Part shown: piece by piece, positions 44,001 to 52,721 of the stretch
Numbering within the stretch: position 1 is the stretch's first letter
Layout of the letters: each line of letters begins with the position of its first letter
NCBI GenBank assembly: GCA_033296885.1
Contig: MU863934.1
Location: 1-64,000, forward strand
Reading direction: 5' to 3'
Source of the DNA: Triangularia verruculosa
Lineage: Eukaryota > Ascomycota > Sordariomycetes > Sordariales > Podosporaceae
Length of the DNA stretch: 64,000 bases
Notes under the pieces: model-generated
Told to the model about the DNA's origin: nothing
Database searches by the model: none
The model's input: only the letters and a program-made list of their open reading frames with translations
Position numbers and translations under genes: made by a program

Positions 44001-46153
44001 TGTTTTTGACCATGAATTCGTTTGAGGCTCTGCGCCCGTGTCCGTACGCTGTCACTGGATGCAGCTGTCCGTTGACCTGGCCACAGAGAGCACCCCACGA
44101 GCATTTGCACGTCTCATTCGTTTGCCATCGGGAGTTCCCACCAGAACTGACGCCATCCATGAGGTGAGGTGACCAAGATGCGGGGTGTGCATCCTCCCTG
44201 CCCCTTATCCCCCGCGCTTTTCTGCCGCCGCTTGGAGACTTGTGAAGGAGTTTGTCTCACTGTGCGCTGGTGCTTGTGTTGCTTTTGTTTTTTCAGCGCA
44301 CCGATGCGAAGCAGTGATGGATTTGCTGGAGTTTTAGATCCTTTGTATTGAAGACGGCGTGGTTGGACCTGGAGGGGCTGTTGAACCTGTTAACCAACAG
44401 CTCTGGAGTTTGCTTCCGAGCCGACCTTTGCAAATCCGGGCGCAGTGTGCCGAATCCGGCGGCAGATAGGCTGAAAAGGGGCCGTGGGCAGCAGAAAAGG
44501 GTTACAGCTTCATGCGCACCGTGCAGTGCCGTGACATGTTCTGTTTCTGCCATTGCTGCTCCTGCATGTGCGCCATGGAAACAGTCATTTTCAGGGCGGC
44601 GGGCAAAGTGTTGAAACTGACTGTGTGCTCTCCAGCTGCGCCCTCTCTTCTCGAAGTCAGGCTGGCTCGTCGTCCCAGCTGTCTCTTTTTACACTCGGCA
44701 CCTACAGTATGTACAATCACTATCTTGAAAAGGAAAAAGTCGAGGTTTTGTCCAGCTTCCAGCTTCAGCAGGGAGAGCCTGGCTCGAGGTCAAGGCGACG
44801 AGCATCAGGTCCCCCTCGCACAGCTCGAGGCACTGACCAGTCGTTTTCGTCTGTTCCGTTTCCAAAATTTCTTCTTCATCCCCTGTTCATTTGTTGTGTG
44901 CACCCCACTGTCCCCCCACCTGAAGCTCTCATGCAGGTTCTGGCCAATGAATCTGCTCGGTGCACGGACTCCTGTGGACCGTGACTCTCCAGGGAAAGGG
45001 GTCACAGCCAATGGTGAACCCCAATTCCGGGATGTCCCCCAAGCGGTAGGCACACGCCCCCCCTCGGCGGTTTGACAGCGAGATGCTGGCCTGCTGGGCT
45101 TGATCTCCACCTGCCGCTGCGAGAGGTGTGCCGTGGGTGCAATCTTGCCCTGGGCCTGTCTTGTCTTCTCCCGTCCTGCCTCTTCTTCCCCAGATCCTAA
45201 ATCTCGTCAGACCCCCCAGTTCTCAACTTCACCTGCGGACGCTCTCTTCAACTGCCGGCCTTGCCCTCGTCGCTCCTCTGGCCACGAGATCAGCTGTGTT
45301 TCCTTCGCAACACGCTCGTCGAGCCACTCGTTTGCCTGTTGAACCGCTCAACCGCGTTATCCTCGACCGATTCCGACAAGACGACACCCGACATCTATCT
45401 GCCCGACGACATCGCGTTTTGCTGTCCTGCTTCAGCCCACGCAGTTCAGACCAGAGCTGAATACGAAGTACCGAAATCGACTACTGCCGCCGGCCTATTC
45501 TGCCAGGAACCATCCACGGGACGGTGCAGCATCAGCGTGCTACTGTCGTTTTAACTCCGTACCGCATGTCGATCCGATAGCCTACGCCTGCCGCTTCACT
45601 CATAACTTTTTCCCTGTTGCCGCCGAAGTCGCCTCGCGGATTGTTTATGTTCCAGCGGAAATCCATTTGAAAGCGCTTTTCGGTGGACGCTAGGCTTGTA
45701 GTTAGGGGGCATCAACGGTTTTGGCCAGCGCTAAATGGTGAGTGAGCACCTGATCAACAACCCCCCGCCCTATTCCTGGTGTGCCAGTCGGATCTGGGAC
45801 CGCGTCCCTGTGAATTCACCCGGTTACCCCAACACGCTGGAAAGGAATCGGAGTGTCGGAGAAGATGTTTTGCTCAAGCAAAAGCGTCGGGCTGTTGTCG
45901 ATCAGCTTTGCAGACCGCTGTTCCCATCTTCAACGTCACAGCTTCCTGTGAATCATGAAATTCCGCCAAGTCCACCTTTGAATTATGCTGACAGATTCAA
46001 TCTTCATAGTCTGCGTGATCTCCACTCAAGTTGTATTGGACAATTTCACCGCTCCCTCAGTTCACAATCTGCCAGTTTTCAGAGAAGTCACAAATCACCA
46101 ACAGCAACACTTGACAGTGTGGTCGCAGGTCAACCGAGAAACAACTTCTCAAA
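41055..46153. promoter_or_regulatory. 5-kb gene-free interval upstream of two divergent genes
   Basis: The longest stretch without a supported gene after the 2.2-7.9 kb interval. Short frames occur on both strands but show no domains, signals or splice partners. The final kilobase (about 45.1-46.15 kb) is pyrimidine-rich with many short upstream ATGs and stops, and looks like a long leader of the 46.2-kb gene. Long upstream regions are common for regulated developmental genes in this class of fungi, which is inference. Confidence 0.5.
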
Positions 46154-49100
46154 ATGAATCGGTTTCGGACAAAGAAGAAGCAAAAGGAGGTCGAGTCCTC
46201 AACCGCTCGCTCAAGCGAGGACTCGGAGCAGTCATCGCTCCCGTTCAGGGGCTTCCGCAGTCGAAAGAAGGTCCAGCAGGAGGAGACCAAGCCGGAATTC
46301 GATCTCGCCACAGCTCTTCCCTCAACGGATGATTTCCGAACAAGTCTTTTGATGTCCAATCTCTCGGCCCGGTTTTCTATGCTCAGGGAACAAGACGATC
46401 CAAACACAAAGATCGGGAAGGCCAGCGACGACAGCGTGTTGTATCCAAAGCGCCAGTCTCGCATGGCAGATTTCGGCTTCTCTGGCGGTGCAGGCCTGGC
46501 AGACATTGCGGAGGTCGAGTCAATCAGAGCTGCTACTTTCGCCAGAAAGGACTCCTTTGCGTCCGACGACACAGAAATGAAGGCGGGCGTCATGAACCGA
46601 GCAAAGCCATTGGAAGGCAATAATCTGTTTGGTGGGCGGCAAAAGGTATACAAGATCCCGACCGGATCAAAGGCTGCTGCGGGTGGTTTGGGTGGACGGG
46701 CGCTGTATGACGACGACGTCCCAATGTCAGCATTTCAAAAATGGAGGCAGGCAGAGCGGGAGAGGTCTTTGGAAAGGGGAGACACCGAGTCGGAACAGCC
46801 TGAGGAAGATAGCGAGCCGATGCGATCGACATCTCCACCGCCAAGCACTTACAACCAGAAACGGGAAACATCGTCAACCATGTCGTCGGCCTCCAACGCG
46901 GCGCGTAACTCCACAGCAGCCACATCTATCACGTCCCAAACTGCCAGTAGCGTCAAGGATTCTCAAGGATCAACAACAACTACTTCAAATTCTGGACCCG
47001 TGACCAGAGCGAGACGGCTATATGAGCAGGGGCTGACACAGGACTTGCAAGAGCAGCAGTCCTCCGCGTTGTCTCGTCTTGACACAATGACTCGCCATAG
47101 ACCCTTTGGCACACGCACGCCTGATCTCGGTTCAACTCCATCCCCCTCGACCGCCTTCGCGCTTGACAGATCTGTGAGTGAGAGACGAGCAATGCTGGCA
47201 AAGGCTAGTGCCCCAAACCTGAGAACCCCTAATTCTTTCAACACGCCCTCACCAGTCGGCTCGAACAACCCCGTTGTCAAAGCTCCAACACAGCCTGAGC
47301 CAAAACCGAACTTTGGCGCTGCGCCTCCTCTCAGTCCACCCATCAGCGAGACTGGCGAGCAGTCCATCCTGCCAATCCAACCGAACGATGTAGGCAAGGC
47401 AACAGCCCTCGGTATGTTCCAAAAGCCATCGCAACCGTATGACGAGTCCACCTACGCCCAGCGTCAGATCCAGCTGCAGCAAGGTAGAGAAACACCCACA
47501 CCAAAGATCAGAACCGAGCCCAGCGCCAGCCTCTCTCCTCCGTCGGGAGTATCGGACCAGGGCATGCCTCCGACTCCAGTTCCTGATTCCGAAGTATCGG
47601 GCCCAGCAATCATGTCCGGCTTGAACCTGTCTCTTGCCACACCTGATCTGAGCATCCAGCGCCCGGCTGACGAGGACCACCCTGCTCTCAGACAATCAGC
47701 AATGCCCACCCCGCTTTCTGTCACGCCCAGAGTGTCTAGCCCGCCTCCGGTCATCCAAACAACATCCGATGATTGTGACAAACCGGTGCCGATTGATTCG
47801 CCGACACTGGGTCCAACACCTGGGCTGGCTGGCCTGAGCGGCATGGTTCGCCAGCATCTGCGCAGCGAGAGCACTAGTTCGTCAATCTATGATGGTAGGC
47901 CCCAGACATCAGGCATCGACTCTCGCTTCAACACGGCACTTTTCAGTCCATCTATCGTGAACGATCTTGCATCCCAATCAAACCCTTGGATGAACGGTGA
48001 TCAAGAATGGGCCGTTTCGTACTATGGCAGTAGTACAGACAAGCAAACAACCCCTGAGAAGCCCAATGTCGAGGCCACTCCAGAGGCCGAAGCCAACATC
48101 ACAGAAGAAGAGGTTAATGAGTTTGCGAGTCAGCTTGCCGATGCCCGCCGCCGGGTCAGAGAGAAGCTCACATCGTACGCCGAATCTGATAGCAGCAGAG
48201 CCGGCTCTCCTCAGCCCCAGCCTGAGTTTGCCAAGGAGGCTGCATGTTCTGCATCGTCGACTCCACTCGGCCTTGGTATCCTCAAGTCCAAGTCGAGCAA
48301 AGGCTCCATCGTGGAGCGGTCGCGAAACATCAGTGCTGGTCCTTTGAAAGTCACCAAGATGCTCGGCATTGGTGCAGCTACCATGAGCACATCTCCACTT
48401 CCGACCAAGCAGTCGTTTGATGAGAAAGACATGTCGGCCCTGGCCACGATGCAAGAGGAGTCGAGGCAGCCAGAGGCCCAACCGCAGGAGACACACCATT
48501 CCTCTGAATCAGCAAACAGCGGCGATGCGGCCGCGAAGGCCGACAACGAGGAGGAAAATCACACTCATCCTGGATTGAGAGCATTTCGGCAAGCGAGACG
48601 GGAACTTCAGAAACAGAAGGAGCTCGAAACGCTTGCTCGCCGCCAAGCAGCACAAACCTCTCAACCTGCGGACGGTCAAACCCCTCTTCAGCCGCCTCCC
48701 CGGGCCGATCGTGGCACAAATCAGCGATCTCCACCAAGCGGCGAGAGAAGACCACCTCCCGTGACATACCGGCCGCGCGCGCCCAGCGATGAGAGCAACT
48801 ATAGCAACTCGCCAGGTGGGCGCGACCGCAGTGGCTCAGAGAGATCAGAGAACGGAGGCCGGTCACATAGCCGCCCTCCCCGCCTGATGACCAACGGAAA
48901 CATGATGCCCCACGACCAGCTGGCGCCCGGCAGTGCCCGAACACCCATGATGCGCTCTCCTGGCCTGCCGGGAACCGACATCAAGGGCTCTCCGATCATG
49001 CCTCCCCATCCGTACCCCGGCCGTGGTGTCCCGTCACCGGCCGCTTCGCCCATGCTCAACCAGTCGAGATCAGTAGGAAACCTGGCGTTGCACACTGGTC

Positions 49101-49765
49101 GTCTAGGCTTTGATACTCATCCCGGTCAACCGTCACCCATCTCACCCATGGGACTACCTTCGCCGTCACCCTATGGCGCGGGAGGGCCAACGCCGTCTCC
49201 TGCTGGGACGCCCACTTCGTTTGGTCCTCGGGTAGCTCGACAACCATCAGTATCTCAGTCCCCAGCACTAGGACCGGTGAATGCGAAGCGCATTGTCGAC
49301 AAGCGGGAAATCTCGGAACCTACGCTCATGTCAGCAACAACTCGTGTCCCGACCGTGAACCTCCCCCACCAGCGTGCCATGGGCCCAGATGGAGCCGATA
49401 GGGGACGGGCATATCAAGAGCCCAGGTCACGATCGAACAGCCGCGGCGGCCCACCACCACTCCCTCCCATCAACCCGCGACGCAGACGGGACGAGTCCAA
49501 CGTTGGACGCGTGCCGGAAGATGCTAGCATGGCTGCTCCCAGGCTGCCTTTTGCCAGCCAGGCCAATCACAGTGCCCCCAGTCTTGACCACCCCAGCGAA
49601 GACGAAATGGGTCGCCGAAGGCTGCGCAAGGCTAGGCCCTCTGATGGTCCTGCTCCCCCGAGCCCAAAGACCTCGGGCGGAACTCGAGATAACAGCCCGC
49701 CATTTCTTTCCAAAGGCCCATCCCCGAGAATGAACCCAGGGATGGGTCCAGGAGGCATGATTTGA
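46154..49765 (+). CDS. Large disordered fungal protein of unknown function
   Basis: Uninterrupted frame of 1203 residues. The first ~190 residues look conserved: a basic start (MNRFRTKKKQKEVE), then ALPSTDDFRTSLLMSNLSAR, FSMLREQDDPNTKIGKASDD and LFGGRQKVYKIPTG. I recall this arrangement from an uncharacterised filamentous-fungal protein family, but no biochemical role. The rest is Ser/Pro/Gln-rich with many SPxx and RxxS words, likely disordered and phosphorylated. A charged helical stretch near 640-690 (EEEVNEFASQLADARRRVRE) and another near 800-840 (LRAFRQARRELQKQKELETL) could be coiled coils. The C-terminal 300 residues are Pro/Gly/Met-rich (MRSPGLPGTDIKGSPIMPP). The start is the first ATG with a fitting basic N-terminus. 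Probably a cytoskeletal or signalling scaffold; this is a guess. Confidence 0.85.
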   Translation: MNRFRTKKKQKEVESSTARSSEDSEQSSLPFRGFRSRKKVQQEETKPEFDLATALPSTDDFRTSLLMSNLSARFSMLREQDDPNTKIGKASDDSVLYPKRQSRMADFGFSGGAGLADIAEVESIRAATFARKDSFASDDTEMKAGVMNRAKPLEGNNLFGGRQKVYKIPTGSKAAAGGLGGRALYDDDVPMSAFQKWRQAERERSLERGDTESEQPEEDSEPMRSTSPPPSTYNQKRETSSTMSSASNAARNSTAATSITSQTASSVKDSQGSTTTTSNSGPVTRARRLYEQGLTQDLQEQQSSALSRLDTMTRHRPFGTRTPDLGSTPSPSTAFALDRSVSERRAMLAKASAPNLRTPNSFNTPSPVGSNNPVVKAPTQPEPKPNFGAAPPLSPPISETGEQSILPIQPNDVGKATALGMFQKPSQPYDESTYAQRQIQLQQGRETPTPKIRTEPSASLSPPSGVSDQGMPPTPVPDSEVSGPAIMSGLNLSLATPDLSIQRPADEDHPALRQSAMPTPLSVTPRVSSPPPVIQTTSDDCDKPVPIDSPTLGPTPGLAGLSGMVRQHLRSESTSSSIYDGRPQTSGIDSRFNTALFSPSIVNDLASQSNPWMNGDQEWAVSYYGSSTDKQTTPEKPNVEATPEAEANITEEEVNEFASQLADARRRVREKLTSYAESDSSRAGSPQPQPEFAKEAACSASSTPLGLGILKSKSSKGSIVERSRNISAGPLKVTKMLGIGAATMSTSPLPTKQSFDEKDMSALATMQEESRQPEAQPQETHHSSESANSGDAAAKADNEEENHTHPGLRAFRQARRELQKQKELETLARRQAAQTSQPADGQTPLQPPPRADRGTNQRSPPSGERRPPPVTYRPRAPSDESNYSNSPGGRDRSGSERSENGGRSHSRPPRLMTNGNMMPHDQLAPGSARTPMMRSPGLPGTDIKGSPIMPPHPYPGRGVPSPAASPMLNQSRSVGNLALHTGRLGFDTHPGQPSPISPMGLPSPSPYGAGGPTPSPAGTPTSFGPRVARQPSVSQSPALGPVNAKRIVDKREISEPTLMSATTRVPTVNLPHQRAMGPDGADRGRAYQEPRSRSNSRGGPPPLPPINPRRRRDESNVGRVPEDASMAAPRLPFASQANHSAPSLDHPSEDEMGRRRLRKARPSDGPAPPSPKTSGGTRDNSPPFLSKGPSPRMNPGMGPGGMI

Positions 49766-50667
49766 AGTGTCTATGCACCAACTCAACCGCTACTTTTTTT
49801 CTTCCTGTACACGGGCTATCTTCTTCTAATTATTCCCCACCTTTTTCTCTTGATTGTCTTGCAGACATGTTTTTTCGCCATTTTTCTTTTTTGATGTACG
49901 TCTGGCCCAGGCCAAGGTCATGAGGCTATGAAAACCGAGATACCTCTGTAAAACTAGACTGTGTTAAGGTGTGCGAGTACATCTGTGGATCGGGGGAAGG
50001 AAGGAGGAGCAGGTTGAATTGGTTGGACCATTTTCAGTGTTCTTGGTGTTTTCTGGACTGGCTGGTTCTGGTATTATCAAAAGAAATGATATCCCGTGTG
50101 TTGATTTTGGTTTTCTTTTTCTATCATTGGCAATACTTCTATTCTGGAGAATCGACGGGACTGAGACGTTATGAATGCGTCGAGTACCCGTCGAGAGCAG
50201 TCGCTGGGATTATTTAGCGGGTCTTATTTTGTAGCATATCAGATCGTCGTGGGATTGGACTGGGATTATGTAACTGTAGTTGAGGGCAAATGAAAGCAAT
50301 AGCAGAGTCAAAAGTTGGCCCGAGTCTGACAGGTGGTTGTTGATGTGTTGAAGCTACCTTAAGGAGGCGACGGATTGAGGGGAGGGCGGGTTGTTGGTTG
50401 ACTCAACCGAAGATTTCCCATTGGTGGGTGAAGGAAGACGTTTGATGCATGCGGCTTATTGTTCACCCCCGCTTTGGGTGGTGCCTATTTGACCTCAACT
50501 CTATCTTTCTAGGTTTTTTGATACATCAACCACAACCAAAGTGGCGTCGTTTCTATTTTTCTGTTATCGGTTTTGTTCTCTTTTGGAGTTCTTTACCTGG
50601 CCGTTCTCTTACCTAACCAGCCCCACTTATCTCAACGACGTCTCAACTTTGGACCACCTTACTCACA
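49766..50667. other. Intergenic spacer
   Basis: T-rich 3' flank and the pyrimidine-rich leader of the acetyltransferase gene. No gene is supported. Confidence 0.5.
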
Positions 50668-51461
50668 ATGGCATTCATCCGCCCATTTGAAGAGAAAGAC
50701 ACAGAGGATTGCAAGTTTATTGTATGTCCCTCCCTCCGTGATTCATAGCTTAGTAAACGAAGAATATGATGGGGGTTGCTAACCAAGGGTGAAATGGATG
50801 CTAGTGCCGAGCAACCCTGCCCCCTTCCCTCGCCTCCTCGGCGGCAGCAACGGCCATGGCGCCGTATCTTTGGACATTGCAGTTCACTCACCTCTTTCCA
50901 GAGCACTGTTTTGTTCTCGACGACGGGAGCGGCAGGGCGGTGGGGTACGTGATCGGTGCGCCGGATGTTTTTGCGCTGGAGAGGAGGTACCCGGAGTATG
51001 TGGAGGAGGTGCTGCGGTCGGAGCAGGGGTTGAGGGATGTGCCGGTGCCGGAGCAGATGGAGAGGTTGGAGGAGTGGTGGGTTGATGATGATGGGCTGGG
51101 GAAAGGGGGGAAGAGGGTGAATGAGAGGTGTCTGGCGCAGACGGCGTATAGTGTCAAGTGGTTGGTGCTGGAGGGGGTGGAGGGGAAGAGGGAGTTGGTG
51201 GAGGGGTGGAGGGCGATGTTGCATATTGATTTGCTGGGGCCGTGGCAGGGGAAGGGGTTTGGGAGGGAGATGATTCGGTGGTTTTTGGAGAGCGTGGAGG
51301 GGACGAGGGGAGGGGAGAAGGGGTATGACTATAGGAGGGGGTTGCAGCTGGGGGTCGCGGGGGAGAATCAGGGGGTGGTGAAATTTTATGAGAAGGTTGG
51401 GTTTAGGGTGTATCCTGGGGGGGAGAAGGAGGGGAATGTTTGGATGGTTAGGGATTTGTAA
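50668..51461 (+). CDS. GNAT-family N-acetyltransferase
   Basis: Exons 50668-50721 (18 codons) and 50805-51461 give 236 residues. The intron has GTATGT, GCTAAC and GATGCTAG. The N-terminus MAFIRPFEEKDTEDCKFI is the usual first strand and helix of the fold. VLDDGSGRAVGYVIGAPD is the beta-bulge region. LGPWQGKGFGREMIRWFLE (about 161-180) is the acetyl-CoA-binding motif (Q/RxxGxG/A). GVAGENQGVVKFYEKVGFRV is the conserved motif B, with the Asn and Tyr expected in GNATs. The acceptor substrate cannot be told; the family includes enzymes that modify amino sugars, polyamines and small drugs. The second exon is strikingly G-rich at third positions, a local bias unlike the neighbouring genes. Confidence 0.9.
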
Positions 51462-51713
51462 GGCCTGGGGGCTGGACTTGGAATATGGAGGTGGTTTGGA
51501 TAGGGGTGGGTGTGGTTGAGGTTAGTTTACCCTACGTGATGATGCCTTGATGGAGTTAATTCCTATTGTTTTGTGATATTTGATTGGCAACTTGAAGACC
51601 GTCGCGTGAGAATCTAGTCTGCGTCCGATTATAATCATTCATTTACAAGTGATTTATCATTGATCATTCGAACCCATTTTCAGTCTTTGCCATCTTCGAG
51701 GAATTGGCTATCT

Positions 51714-52157
51714 GAGCTTATATGGAGTAACATTTACCTACAAGAGATATACAATATGAGCTTATTTTCGGCATCGTTTGCGCGTAAGGGATCCATTGTC
51801 TAGTGATGCCAGCAGCGCTTTTACACAAGGAAACTGTCAATTGAACTTCTGTCAGCGGCACTCGCGGACAGGGAATCTGTCATCTGAACTTGTGTCAGTA
51901 GCGCTCACGTACAACGAATATTTATCTCAGCTTATTTCGGGTAGCACTTGGACGAGAAGAATATTTATCCAAGTTTGTTTTAGGCAGCGCGTGCTCGAGA
52001 GGAATATCTATTTAAGCTTGTTTCCAGGCCGCGCTTGCACGAGAGGAATATTTATCTCAGCATAACTCAGGCAGCGCTTACGCGAGAGAAAATACTTATC
52101 TGAACTTGTGTCCAGCAGCGCTTGCAAGTGGTTGGGTATTCATCCGAGCTACCTTAC
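51714..52157. repeat. Degenerate tandem repeat, unit about 50 bp
   Basis: Roughly eight to nine copies, each containing GCAGCGCTTGCACGAG-like and AGGAATATTTATCTCAGCTT-like segments, for example around 51910, 51950, 52000, 52040 and 52090. The best copies share CGAGAGGAATATTTATCT; outer ones are more diverged. No long open frame runs through it. Confidence 0.75.
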
Positions 52158-52335
52158 CTATTATGCATTTTCAATGGGCCTATTGTAGGTATTGTGGTCA
52201 TGTGAATAGACATTGTCTAACAAAAGATATGCTATTCACAACGTCGTGAATAAACATATGGGCCTCCGAATGTGATATTCGTGCCTGAATGAAAACCCTG
52301 CTTGTCCCCTTACCATTGTGCACATTGAAATCGCC

Positions 52336-52410
52336 GACATCACCGGCACCAGCACCTGCCAGGCACCGACATCACCAACATCACTGGCACCGGCACCTGC
52401 CAGGCCGCGG
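52336..52410. repeat. Two-copy GC-rich direct repeat
   Basis: The words CGACATCACC, GGCACC(A/G)GCACCTGCCAGGC occur twice with a short extra CAACATCACT between them, consistent with a local duplication. Confidence 0.7.
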
Positions 52411-52721
52411 CGCCGGCCCGTGGTGGCCTGGCCTGGGAAGCAGTTTCCGGGGCAAGAGCAACCACTTCAGCCCCGCCTGCCCTATTCACTTCTCGTCCAA
52501 TTGTGTGGGGGATTAAATCCAAGGCTTCAAATTCTTTTCGCAGCCCTCTCGTTCTCCTCCTCTCTCTCTTCTTTTCTCCCTCCGCTCTCGTCACTTCTTG
52601 ACCATTCGCGACCCTCCAACCGAGCACAAACCGTTACCAAATCCGAAGTACATACCACGTCTTGTCTATTGACAACCATACAATTTTGAATTCTTTCCAT
52701 CACAAAACCACTGTCGACAAG

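Larger units (their letters stand above)
51462..52721. other. Intergenic interval with tandem repeats
   Basis: Contains a degenerate minisatellite (about 51714-52157) and a small direct repeat (52336-52410), both listed separately, followed by the pyrimidine-rich leader of the BTB-type gene. No gene is supported. Confidence 0.5.

Noticed and set aside
43123..45560. Several 100-190 codon frames in the 5-kb gene-free interval
   Set aside because: Overlapping frames on both strands with random-looking composition and no shared signals; the last part fits a transcript leader better.
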